Assembly (NCBI RefSeq): GCF_004151105.1
Contig: NZ_PHRF01000064.1
Location: 186,001 to 250,000, forward strand
DNA from: Streptomyces sp. L-9-10
GTDB lineage: Bacteria > Actinomycetota > Actinomycetes > Streptomycetales > Streptomycetaceae
Direction of reading: 5' to 3'
Length of the DNA: 64,000 nucleotides
Shown one piece after another: positions 16,411-24,408 of this stretch (position 1 is its first letter; the number at the start of each line of letters is the position of its first letter). The notes below the pieces were generated by a model. It made no database searches and had not been told where the DNA came from. It was given only the letters and a program-made list of their open reading frames with translations. Position numbers and translations under genes: made by a program.

Positions 16411-16480
16411 ACTTGGTCGGCCAATAATCGACCCCTGGAATGGACTAGGGTGACGGACGGTTGATTACTTGGCCGACCAC
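16411..16480. promoter_or_regulatory. paired MarR operator sites
   Basis: Site 1 (16411-16429) reads ACTTGGTCGGCCAATAATC. Site 2 (16463-16480) reads GATTACTTGGCCGACCAC. They are inverted copies of one another around a TTGG-CGG-CCAA-type core that is itself nearly palindromic, with about 52 bp between centres. They lie between the marR start and the reductase start. Confidence 0.7.
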
Positions 16481-16560
16481 ATAATGTGTCGGCCGTGTGT
16501 CGCGCGCCGCGGCGCCGCCCTCGTTCTTCCCGTTCTTCCACGACCGCTATGGGAGCCCCC

Positions 16561-17625
16561 ATGACCACCGCGTTCGACCCGATCGACCTGTCGGGTACGC
16601 AGCTCACCAACCGCATCGCCATGGCTCCGATGACCCGCAGCCGCGCCTTCGGCCCCGGTCACTCGCCCACCGACTCGACGGTGGAGTACTACGCGCAGCG
16701 GGCCTCGGCGGGTCTGATCATCACCGAGGGAACCCAGCCCTCCGTGGTCGGTCAGGGCTACCCCGACACCCCCGGACTGCACAGCGCGGAGCAGATCGCG
16801 GCCTGGCGCAAGGTCACCGACGCCGTACACGCCGAGGGCGGCAAGATCTTCGCGCAGATCATGCACGCGGGCCGGATCGGCCACCCGGTCCTGCTGCCGG
16901 AGGGCCTGGTCCCGGTCGGCGTCTCCGCCGTCGCCGCGCCGGGGCAGGTCTTCACACATGACGGCCCCAAGGACTTCATCGCCCCGCGCGAGCTGACCTC
17001 CGACGAAGTACGGGAGACCATCGCGGACTTCGCCGCGGCGGCCCGCAACGCGGTCGAGGCCGGCTTCGACGGGGTCGAGCTGCACGGCGCCAACGGCTAT
17101 CTGATCCATCAGTTCCTGGCCCCCAACTCCAATCTGCGCACCGACGAGTGGGGCGGCTCCGACGAGGCCCGTATCCGCTTCGCGGTCGAGGTGACCCGCG
17201 CGGTCGCGGCCGAGATCGGGGCCGAGCGCACCGCGATCCGGATCTCGCCCGGCAACCCGTACAACGGGGTGTCGGAGCCCGACCCGGAGCCCGTGTACAC
17301 CGCGCTGGTCAAGCAGCTGGAGCCGATCGGCCTCGCCTATCTGCATCTGATCGAGAACAACCGTGAACTGACGGTCGCGCTGCGCAAGCTGTTCTCGGGG
17401 ACGCTCATCCTCAACGCGGCGACCGAGGGCTTCACCGGCGCAGACGAGCTGGCGCTGATCGAGGACGGCACCGCGGACCTGCTCTCCTTCGGGGCGCTCT
17501 TCCTCGCCAACCCCGACCTGCCGGCCCGGCTCAAGGCGGGCGGCCCGTTCAACGCCCCCGACCCGGCGTCCTTCTTCGGCGGCGACGACAAGGGCTACAT
17601 CGACTACCCGGCCCTGGAGAGCTGA
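16561..17625 (+). CDS. Old Yellow Enzyme-type alkene reductase (NemA-like)
   Basis: A 354-residue FMN-dependent (beta/alpha)8 reductase that reduces activated C=C bonds or nitro groups with NAD(P)H. The FMN-site segment IAMAPMTRSRA, the substrate-site HGANGYLIHQFL with LRTDEWGGS, and a C-terminal phosphate-binding region (LLSFGALFLANPDLPARL) are visible. The ATG of MTTAFDPIDLSG is behind GGGAG. It is divergent from marR, which presumably controls it. A 17-bp-arm hairpin follows the stop. Confidence 0.9.
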   Translation: MTTAFDPIDLSGTQLTNRIAMAPMTRSRAFGPGHSPTDSTVEYYAQRASAGLIITEGTQPSVVGQGYPDTPGLHSAEQIAAWRKVTDAVHAEGGKIFAQIMHAGRIGHPVLLPEGLVPVGVSAVAAPGQVFTHDGPKDFIAPRELTSDEVRETIADFAAAARNAVEAGFDGVELHGANGYLIHQFLAPNSNLRTDEWGGSDEARIRFAVEVTRAVAAEIGAERTAIRISPGNPYNGVSEPDPEPVYTALVKQLEPIGLAYLHLIENNRELTVALRKLFSGTLILNAATEGFTGADELALIEDGTADLLSFGALFLANPDLPARLKAGGPFNAPDPASFFGGDDKGYIDYPALES

Positions 17626-17645
17626 CCCGGACCGGCCGACGGGAA

Positions 17646-17684
17646 GGGGCGCGGGGCCGGTCATGACGACCGGCCCCGCGCCCC
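17646..17684. terminator. very strong bidirectional terminator between OYE and ectD
   Basis: The arms at 17646-17662 and 17668-17684 are 17 bp, perfect, and very GC-rich (GGGGCGCGGGGCCGGTC in the left arm), with a 5-nt loop. It lies between the convergent OYE and ectD genes. Confidence 0.85.
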
Positions 17685-17719
17685 TGCTCGTGTACGCGAC
17701 GTATCAGCGCACCGACGTG

Positions 17720-18616
17720 TCAGCGCACCGGGGTGAAGTCTCTGGCCCCGATGAAGTCCGGCCGCGGCACCGGCGCCGCGAACGGCTGCACCGCCGCGTT
17801 CTCCACGCTGTTGAACACGATGAAGACATTGCTGCGCGGGTACGGCGTGATGTTGTCGCCCGAGCCGTGCATGCAGTTGCAGTCGAACCAGGTCGCCGAA
17901 CCGGCCTTGCCCGTGAAGAGCTTGATCCCGTGCTGGTCGGCCAGGGCCGTCAGCGCCTCGTGCGAGGGCGTGCCCGCGTCCTGCATCTTCAGCGACTGCT
18001 TGTAGTTGTCCTGCGGGGTCTCGCCCGCGCAGCCCAGGAAGGACTTGTGCGACCCGGGCATGATCATCAGCCCGCCGTTGGTGTCGAAGTTCTCGGTCAG
18101 CGCGATGGAGACCGAGACGGTCCGCATGTTCGGCAGACCGTCCTCCGCGTGCCAGGTCTCGAAGTCCGAGTGCCAGTAGAAGCCCGAGGCGCCGAAGCCC
18201 GGCTTGACGTTGATCCGGGACTGGTGCACATAGACGTCGGAGCCGAGGATCTGTCGCGCACGGCCCACCACCCGCTCGTCGCGCACGAGTCCGGCGAAGA
18301 TCTCGCTCATGCGGTGGATCTCGAAGACGGACCGTACGTCCTGGGACTTGGGCTCGATGATCGAGCGCTCGTCCGCCCGTACCGCCGGGTCGGTGATCAG
18401 CCGCTCCAGCTCGGCGCGGTAGAGCGCCACCTCGTCCGGGCCGATCAGCTGCTCGACCGCGAGGAAGCCGTCCTGCTCGAAGCGTCCGAGATCGGCCGGC
18501 GCGATCGGTCCCGGCGCGTCGGGTGCGGACCAGACGACGGGGTCCTGCCGCGGGGTGGTCACCTCGCCGAGGCCGCGCGTGGGATACAGATCGGTCCGTA
18601 CGGGGGTGGTGGTCAT
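17720..18616 (-). CDS. ectD: ectoine hydroxylase
   Basis: A 298-residue Fe(II)/2-oxoglutarate dioxygenase that converts ectoine to 5-hydroxyectoine. The iron triad is His149-x-Asp151 (WHSDFE) and His250 (MHGSGDN). The EctD signature FYWHSDFETWHAEDG with the SRINVKPGFGASG stretch is intact. It is the last gene of ectABCD, beginning 2 bp after the ectC stop. Full family length. The terminator at 17646-17684 follows. Confidence 0.96.
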   Translation of the reverse strand: MTTTPVRTDLYPTRGLGEVTTPRQDPVVWSAPDAPGPIAPADLGRFEQDGFLAVEQLIGPDEVALYRAELERLITDPAVRADERSIIEPKSQDVRSVFEIHRMSEIFAGLVRDERVVGRARQILGSDVYVHQSRINVKPGFGASGFYWHSDFETWHAEDGLPNMRTVSVSIALTENFDTNGGLMIMPGSHKSFLGCAGETPQDNYKQSLKMQDAGTPSHEALTALADQHGIKLFTGKAGSATWFDCNCMHGSGDNITPYPRSNVFIVFNSVENAAVQPFAAPVPRPDFIGARDFTPVR

Positions 18617-18618
18617 GG

Positions 18619-19017
18619 TCAGCCCTCCTCTGTCAGCAGCGGGTAGACACCGTTCTCGTCATGGTCCTCCCGCCCGGTCACCGGTGGATTGAAGACACAG
18701 ACGCAGCGGAAGTCGGTCTTCGGACGGAGCGTGTGGTGCTCATGGCCGTTCAGCAGATACATGGTGCCGGGGGCGATCCAGTGGGTCTCACCGGTCTCGT
18801 CGTTGGTGAGCTCGGCCTCGCCCTCGACGCACAGCACGGCCTCGATGTGGTTGGCGTACCACATCGACGTCTCCGTACCCGCGTACAGGACGGTCTCGTG
18901 GAGGGAGAAGCCGACCTTCTCCTTGGCGAGCACGATGCGCTTGCTCTCCCAGGTCCCCGAGGCCGACTTCACATGGCGGTCGGTGTTCTCGATGTCCTTG
19001 AACGATCGGACGATCAC
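18619..19017 (-). CDS. ectC: L-ectoine synthase
   Basis: A 132-residue cupin that cyclises N-gamma-acetyl-L-2,4-diaminobutyrate to ectoine. It begins with a GTG at MIVRSFKDIENT, as in the family, and contains the cupin barrel with ETSMWYANHIEAVLCVEGEAE and the GTMYLLNGHEHHTLRP metal-binding segment. It lies between ectB (147 bp upstream) and ectD (2 bp downstream). Confidence 0.96.
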   Translation of the reverse strand: MIVRSFKDIENTDRHVKSASGTWESKRIVLAKEKVGFSLHETVLYAGTETSMWYANHIEAVLCVEGEAELTNDETGETHWIAPGTMYLLNGHEHHTLRPKTDFRCVCVFNPPVTGREDHDENGVYPLLTEEG

Positions 19018-19164
19018 GGTGCCTTGACGCCTTTCTTTTCTGCGGTCGCTCTATGTGCGCTTTCTTGTGTGGTGTACCGAGTGCCCCCGGCACACTGCAT
19101 GTCACGTGTCGGTCGTACGCCGAGTGTCGGACGGCGGGTGCCGGCCGCGGCGGCGCCGCGCGGG

Positions 19165-20433
19165 TCAGGCGGTTTCGCGTACGGCGCGTTCCACCGTGCG
19201 CAGCCCCTCGTCCAGCTCCTCCGCGGTGATGGTCAGCGGCGGCAGCAGCTTGACCACCTCGCTCTGCGGGCCCGAGGTCTCCAGCAGCAGCCCCAGCTCG
19301 AAGGCGCGGGCGCACACGGCGGACGCGCGGCCCTTGTCCTCGAACTCCATGCCCCAGACCAGACCGCGGCCCCGGACGTCGGGTACGTCGCCGCTGCTCT
19401 CGGCGCGGATCGCCAGCAGCGCCCGCTCCACCTGCTCACCGCGGGCGATGGTCTGCTTCTCCATCTGACCGTCGGCCCAGTACGTGTTCAGCGCGGCGGC
19501 GGCGGTGACGAACGCCGGGTTGTTGCCCCGGAAGGTGCCGTTGTGCTCGCCGGGCTCCCAGACGTCCAGCTCCGGGGTGAACAGGCACAGCGACATGGGA
19601 AGCCCGTACCCGCTGATGGACTTCGAAAGCGTGACGATGTCCGGTGTGATGCCCGCCTCCTCGAACGAGAAGAAGGCGCCGGTACGGCCACAGCCCATCT
19701 GGATGTCGTCGACGATCAGCAGCATGTCCTGGCGGTGGCAGAGATCGGCCAGCGCCCGCAGCCACTCGGGCCTGGCGACATTGATGCCGCCCTCGCCCTG
19801 GATGGTCTCGACGATGACGGCGGCGGGCTTGTTCAGCCCGGAGCCCTGGTCCTCCAGCAGCCGCTCGAACCAGAGGAAGTCGGGGGTCTGGCCGTCCAGG
19901 TAGTGGTCGAACGGCATCGGGGTGCCGTGCACCAGCGGGATACCGGCCCCGGCGCGCTTGAACGCGTTGCCGGTCACGGCGAGCGAGCCCAGCGACATGC
20001 CGTGGAAGGCGTTGGTGAAGGAGACGATCGACTCGCGGCCCTTCACCTTGCGGGCGAGCTTGAGGGCGGCCTCGACGGCGTTCGTGCCGGTGGGCCCCGG
20101 GAACATGACCTTGTACGGCAGATCACGCGGCCGGAGCACCACGTTCTGGAAGGACTCCAGGAAGGCGCGTTTCGCGGTCGTCGCCATGTCGAGACCGTGG
20201 GTGATGCCGTCACGCTCGATGTAGTCGATCAGCGCGCGTTTCAGCACCGGGTTGTTGTGGCCGTAGTTGAGTGAGCCGGCGCCGGCGAAGAAGTCGAGGT
20301 AGCCATGACCGTCCTCGTCGGTGAGGCGGGCGCCCTGCGCGCGGTCGAACACGGCGGGCCAGCCGCGGCAGTAGCTGCGTACCTCGGATTCGAGGGTCTC
20401 GAAAACGCTCAGTGCGGGCGGGGTGATGGTCAC
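19165..20433 (-). CDS. ectB: L-2,4-diaminobutyrate aminotransferase
   Basis: A 422-residue class III PLP aminotransferase that makes L-2,4-diaminobutyrate from aspartate semialdehyde and glutamate. Lys271 (TLSKSISGYG) is the Schiff-base lysine; LLIVDDIQMGCGRTG carries the PLP-pyridine Asp. The start is a GTG (VTITPPALSVFETLESEV) behind AGGAGA; about 58 in-frame codons further upstream are low-complexity and not conserved-looking. The 245-bp gap to ectA is long for this operon and contains CACGTG palindromes. Confidence 0.95.
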   Translation of the reverse strand: MTITPPALSVFETLESEVRSYCRGWPAVFDRAQGARLTDEDGHGYLDFFAGAGSLNYGHNNPVLKRALIDYIERDGITHGLDMATTAKRAFLESFQNVVLRPRDLPYKVMFPGPTGTNAVEAALKLARKVKGRESIVSFTNAFHGMSLGSLAVTGNAFKRAGAGIPLVHGTPMPFDHYLDGQTPDFLWFERLLEDQGSGLNKPAAVIVETIQGEGGINVARPEWLRALADLCHRQDMLLIVDDIQMGCGRTGAFFSFEEAGITPDIVTLSKSISGYGLPMSLCLFTPELDVWEPGEHNGTFRGNNPAFVTAAAALNTYWADGQMEKQTIARGEQVERALLAIRAESSGDVPDVRGRGLVWGMEFEDKGRASAVCARAFELGLLLETSGPQSEVVKLLPPLTITAEELDEGLRTVERAVRETA

Positions 20434-20582
20434 GGGGGTCTCCTGCCGATGGGGGTGTGCGGGTGGAGGGACGAGAGCGGGAGGGTGCTCGGGCTCGGGG
20501 CTTGGACGCTCGTGCGCGGTATGCGCGCCGTACGCGACGTGACGCGGCTCAGCACGCTTCCGTGCGTTTCGGCGCGGCATGG

Positions 20583-20611
20583 CACGTACGTGAGGCACGT
20601 GTGTCACGTGC
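20583..20611. promoter_or_regulatory. CACGTG-type palindromes between ectA and ectB
   Basis: CACGTACGTG (20583-20592) is followed by the dyad GCACGTG-TGT-CACGTGC (20595-20611). They lie about 150 bp before the ectB start, in an unusually long intergenic gap. They could form an RNA hairpin that tunes ectB expression or be a protein-binding site. Confidence 0.45.
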
Positions 20612-20678
20612 GGCGCGGCGCGGGCGTACCCGGGCGTGGCGGCGCCGGAGCCCTCGGCGGGCTCCCGCGCGGGCCTGC

Positions 20679-21218
20679 TCAGGGCGAGAGCGGGCCGATG
20701 CGGTAGAGCACCTCCGGCTGATGCACCCCGTCGGGGAACAGTCCGCCGTCGAAGAGGACCTCGCGCTTGAGCGTCGCGCCGTGACGTGCGGCGTACGCGG
20801 TGAACAGCCGGTCCGAGGCGGTGTTGTCCGGGGTCACGGTCGTCTCGACGGCCGTGATGCCCCGCTCCTCGGTGACCCGGGCGGTCAGCTCGTCGAGCAG
20901 GGTGCCGGCGAGGCCGCGTCCGCGGTGGCTCGCGTCGACGGCCACCTGCCAGACGACCAGCGCCTCGGGGCGCTCCGGCCGTACGTACCCCGTGACGAAG
21001 GCGATCGGGGATCCTCCCTCGTCACGGGCTACGAGAGAGGTGGCGGCGAAGTCACGACACCAGAGCAAGTAGCTGTACGAGGAGTTGAGGTCCAGGACCT
21101 CGGAGTCGCGGGCGATGCGCCAGATCGCGGCTCCGTCCTCCACTCGTGGGGCGTCGGTCGTGAAGGATCGGGGGAATTCGCTTCGGGCGCCTGCAAGGTC
21201 TGCTTGTGCGGCGGTCAT
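20679..21218 (-). CDS. ectA: L-2,4-diaminobutyrate acetyltransferase
   Basis: A 179-residue GNAT enzyme that acetylates L-2,4-diaminobutyrate, the second step of ectoine synthesis. The EctA pattern LDLNSSYSYLLWCRDFAATS is intact, and the acetyl-CoA loop is SHRGRGLAGTLL. It is the first gene of ectABCD. The upstream region is AT-rich by local standards and begins five bases before the ATG with an 8-bp dyad, followed by a 12-bp palindrome. No strong ribosome-binding site is evident; the only G-rich stretch lies in the loop of that dyad. Confidence 0.96.
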   Translation of the reverse strand: MTAAQADLAGARSEFPRSFTTDAPRVEDGAAIWRIARDSEVLDLNSSYSYLLWCRDFAATSLVARDEGGSPIAFVTGYVRPERPEALVVWQVAVDASHRGRGLAGTLLDELTARVTEERGITAVETTVTPDNTASDRLFTAYAARHGATLKREVLFDGGLFPDGVHQPEVLYRIGPLSP

Positions 21219-21223
21219 ACGGA

Positions 21224-21258
21224 TTGAATTTACCCAGCAAATTCAAAAGATGCATCTT
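21224..21258. promoter_or_regulatory. adjacent palindromes in the ectA leader
   Basis: TTGAATTT-ACCCAGC-AAATTCAA (21224-21246; perfect 8-bp arms) is followed immediately by the perfect palindrome AAGATGCATCTT (21247-21258). Both are AT-rich and lie within 40 bp of the ectA ATG. They are candidates for an osmotic-control operator or an RNA hairpin holding the ribosome-binding region. Confidence 0.6.
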
Positions 21259-21476
21259 GGACAGGGGTTGGGTGAGCCGCCGGGCTGTGTTATCGCGCGT
21301 GCATGTGGCACCAGGTGCGCTGACCAAGAATCGGGGTAAAATGTAACAGTATGGTGGGGCGAAACGGGCGGATTTGTGGAGTCGGTCACATATCCGTAAC
21401 GCTCGGGAGGCCGCTCGGAATCATGCCGGGGGCCCTGATGAAATCTTGGCGTTTAGGGCAGAAAAATGGGGGCAGA
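21259..21476. other. non-coding region upstream of ectA
   Basis: About 220 bp with no credible gene. It is less GC-rich than the surroundings and has several T- or A-rich patches (for example around 21335-21350 and 21440-21470) that could hold the ectA promoter. I cannot fix -10/-35 boxes by eye. Confidence 0.4.
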
Positions 21477-21520
21477 CGAATACGGGAAGCTGCACGGAAT
21501 AAAGCGTCTTCCCGTATTCG
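21477..21520. terminator. 13-bp dyad, likely terminator of the aminotransferase gene
   Basis: CGAATACGGGAAG (21477-21489) and CTTCCCGTATTCG (21508-21520) are perfect complements around an 18-nt loop. Read leftward (the transcription direction of the gene to the right), the stem is followed within about 12 bases by a T-run. An operator role toward ectA is an alternative. Confidence 0.6.
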
Positions 21521-21636
21521 ATAATTAATGCTCTCTTCAATTTATGGATACCGCGGCCACATATGATCCGGGAAGCCGCATACCGGGGACCGGCGACGGC
21601 ACCGCCCTGAAGCGCGCCCTGGGGCGGGTGTGCTGT

Positions 21637-22752
21637 CTAGGCGGTGGCCCGGCGCGTCCACGCCTCGTCGGCCGCCCGCACCGCCGCTTCCGTGTCCACC
21701 GTCCCGCCGGAGCCGTCGAGCGCCGCGCCCAGCGCCAGCAGCGAGGACCGCACCGCGGCCGGGGTCGCGTCGGCGCCGTAGTGGTTGACGCGGATCAGCT
21801 CCGCGGCGAGCGCCCCGCCGCCCGCGATCAGCGGCAGCGCCGGATCGGCGGCCAGTGCCTTCGCCACCACGCCCGCGGCGTCCACCCCGGCCGGGGTCCT
21901 GAGGGTCGTGGCCACCGGAGCGGCCTCGGCGGCCTCGTGGACGAACGGCGTCAGCCCGCCGCCCAGCGCCAGCGCGCCCGCGCGGGTGGCCGCGGCCGCC
22001 GAGGCGTGCCGGGCCATGACCGTCTCCTGGCCGGCCGCCTCGATGCGCTCCACGCACGCCTCCAGCGCCAGCATCTCCAGCTGGGCAGGGGCGTGCGGCA
22101 GCGCCCGGCGGTCGCCGTCGATCCAGCGCTCCTTCCAGTCGAGGAGCGAGAGGTACGAGCGGCGCGGGGCCCGGGGATTGGCGGCGAACCGCTCCCAGGC
22201 ACGCTCGCTCACGGACACCGCCGACACCCCGGCGGGACCGCCCATCGCCTTCTGCGCGCCGATCACGCACAGATCCACTCCCCAGGCGTCGGTGAGCAGC
22301 GGTTCTGCGGCCACCGACGCCACGGCGTCCAGCATGAACAGCGCGCCATGGGCCCGTACCACCTCGCCGATCCCCGCGACCGGGTTGGTGTTGCCGGTCG
22401 CGGCCTCCGCGTGCACCAGCGAGACGAAGTCGATCTCGGGACGCGCGGCCAGCGCCCGTTCGATCGCCTCCGCGGTCACGGCCGTGTGGAACGGCACCTC
22501 CAGGTCCACGACCACCGCCCCGCAGTCGCGCAGCCAGTTCCCGAAGGTCTGCCCGTACGGTCCCGTCACGACGTTGAGCGCGGTGGAACCGGGGCCCGCG
22601 CCGCCGCGGATGCAGCCCTCCAGCGGCAGCAGGGCCTCGCCCTGCATGATCACGACATCGTTCTCGGTGGCGAGGAGCGAGGCCACGCGGCGTTCGATGG
22701 CGGCGAAGTGCGCGGCGGTCAGCGGAGGCAGGTCCAGCAGCGGGTGTGTCAC
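21637..22752 (-). CDS. class V aminotransferase (alanine-glyoxylate/serine type)
   Basis: A 371-residue PLP enzyme of the alanine-glyoxylate/serine-pyruvate aminotransferase group. VSLVHAEAATGNTNPV, the PLP-binding FMLDAVASVAAEPL and the Schiff-base Lys in VIGAQKAMGGPAGVS are characteristic. It starts with a GTG behind GAAGAGAG. The likely role is pyridoxamine-type transamination of a small amino acid; the substrate is not determinable. It is divergent from the amidohydrolase, with about 180 bp of G/T-rich repetitive spacer between. Confidence 0.85.
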   Translation of the reverse strand: MTHPLLDLPPLTAAHFAAIERRVASLLATENDVVIMQGEALLPLEGCIRGGAGPGSTALNVVTGPYGQTFGNWLRDCGAVVVDLEVPFHTAVTAEAIERALAARPEIDFVSLVHAEAATGNTNPVAGIGEVVRAHGALFMLDAVASVAAEPLLTDAWGVDLCVIGAQKAMGGPAGVSAVSVSERAWERFAANPRAPRRSYLSLLDWKERWIDGDRRALPHAPAQLEMLALEACVERIEAAGQETVMARHASAAAATRAGALALGGGLTPFVHEAAEAAPVATTLRTPAGVDAAGVVAKALAADPALPLIAGGGALAAELIRVNHYGADATPAAVRSSLLALGAALDGSGGTVDTEAAVRAADEAWTRRATA

Positions 22753-22932
22753 GGCGGTGCTCTCTTCGGTCGGGCGGGCGGTGGGTCGGGCGGTTCGGTC
22801 CGGTTCGGGGGTTCGGTCCGTTCCGTCGGGTGGGCCGGTCCGTGGCGTCGGACACGGGGGTACGGGCCCGGGGCCGTACCGTTGTGCGAACCCCCCGGTC
22901 GAGGGTACTCACGCCCTCGTACAGTGCTGCTC

Positions 22933-24024
22933 ATGAGTGATCACACGGTGCTGCGGGTGAAGGGGCGGGTGCTCGTCGGCCCCGAGGAGGCCAGGGACGA
23001 ACTGTGGGTCGTGGACGGCCGGATCACGTACGACCGGCCGGCCGGCGCCCGCGATGTCCGCACGGTCGAGGGCTGGGCGCTGCCCGGACTGGTCGACGCC
23101 CACTGCCATGTCGGCCTCGACCATCACGGCGCGGTCGACGAGGCGACCAGCGAGAAGCAGGCGCTCGACGAGCGCGAGGCGGGAGCCCTGCTGCTCAGGG
23201 ACGCCGGATCGCCCGTGGACACCCACTGGATCGATGACCGGGAGGATCTGCCGAAGATCATCCGGGCCGGCCGCCATATCGCCCGGACTCGCCGCTACAT
23301 CCGCAACTACGCCCACGAGATCGAGCCGGAGGACCTGGTCGCGTATGTGGCCGGGGAGGCACGCCGCGGCGACGGCTGGGTGAAGCTCGTCGGTGACTGG
23401 ATCGACCGCGACGCGGGCGATCTGACGGCCTGCTGGCCGCGCGCCGAGGTCGAGGAGGCCATCGCGGAGGCGCACCGGCTCGGGGCCAGGGTCACCGCGC
23501 ACTGCTTCGCCGAGGCCGCCCTCCGCGATCTCGTCGAGGCGGGCATCGACTGCGTCGAGCACGCGACGGGGCTCACCGAGAACACCATCCCGCTCTTCGC
23601 GGAGCGTGGCGTCGCGATCGTACCGACGCTGGTCAACATCGCCACGTTCCCGCGGCTCGCGGCGGGCGGACAGGACAAGTTCCCGCGCTGGTCGGCGCAT
23701 ATGAACCGGCTGTACGAGCGCCGCTACGACACCGTGCGCGCGGCGTACGACGCGGGCGTCCCGGTCTTCGTCGGCACGGACGCGGGCGGCGGTCTGGCCC
23801 ACGGTCTGGTGGCGGGCGAGGTCGAGGAGCTGACGAAGGCCGGGATCCCGCCGCTGGAGGCGCTCTCGGCGACCACATGGGGTGCGCGCGAGTGGCTGGG
23901 CCGCCCGTCCCTGGAGGAGGGCGCTCCGGGGGATCTCGTGGTGTACGGCGAGGACCCGCGCGCGGACGTACGGGTCCTGGCGGCGCCGCGGCGGATCGTC
24001 CTGAACGGGCGGATCGTCGGCTGA
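22933..24024 (+). CDS. amidohydrolase-family protein (imidazolonepropionase-like)
   Basis: A 363-residue metal-dependent hydrolase of the amidohydrolase superfamily. It has an N-terminal beta-sandwich strand, the GLVDAHCHVGLDHHG metal-binding HxH, further His residues in TAHCFAEAAL and CVEHATGLTE, and the catalytic Asp in VGTDAGGG. The substrate is unknown; homologues hydrolyse cyclic amides or dipeptides. The ATG follows the short divergent spacer. The stop codon lies inside a CTGAC tandem array. Confidence 0.85.
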   Translation: MSDHTVLRVKGRVLVGPEEARDELWVVDGRITYDRPAGARDVRTVEGWALPGLVDAHCHVGLDHHGAVDEATSEKQALDEREAGALLLRDAGSPVDTHWIDDREDLPKIIRAGRHIARTRRYIRNYAHEIEPEDLVAYVAGEARRGDGWVKLVGDWIDRDAGDLTACWPRAEVEEAIAEAHRLGARVTAHCFAEAALRDLVEAGIDCVEHATGLTENTIPLFAERGVAIVPTLVNIATFPRLAAGGQDKFPRWSAHMNRLYERRYDTVRAAYDAGVPVFVGTDAGGGLAHGLVAGEVEELTKAGIPPLEALSATTWGAREWLGRPSLEEGAPGDLVVYGEDPRADVRVLAAPRRIVLNGRIVG

Positions 24025-24050
24025 CCTGACCTGACCTGACCTGACCTGAC
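24021..24050 (+). repeat. CTGAC x6 array across the stop codon
   Basis: Six perfect CTGAC units, the first containing the TGA stop of the amidohydrolase, are followed by CGGCG-type repeats up to about 24067. This is a slippage-prone simple repeat. Confidence 0.85.
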
Positions 24051-24067
24051 CCGGCGCGGCGCGGCGC

Positions 24068-24408
24068 GGAGACGGCCGGGGGGACGGCCGACCAGGGCCG
24101 GGCGGCGCCCGGTTGACGTGGGGCGTGACGTGGGACGTTCGGGGTCGTTGAACTCCCTCACCCGTCCCGGTCGGTGCGACGGGCCTACCACTCCGGCACC
24201 CTGACGCGCCGTCATCCTTGGGGCCCGAGGAACGCATGTGCCACAAGAATCGAATATGAACCCGGAAACCCCACTTTGGAGTGAACTCACCCCAGGTGTC
24301 TGCCGGTTCACTCTCCGTGCGTAAAGATTCCGGTGTCTCGGTCGCCACCGCCCCGTGTCCCCGTTGGGCGGGCCGGCGACACCAAATCTCTTGTGGGGGT
24401 TCCACATC
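24068..24408. other. leader region of the SCO1860-type gene
   Basis: About 340 bp without a credible gene. GC content drops around 24230-24300. A dyad GAGTGAAC (24279-24286) / GTTCACTC (24306-24313) with a 19-bp spacer precedes the surface protein gene by about 100 bp and may be an operator. The rest shows nothing I can name. Confidence 0.4.
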
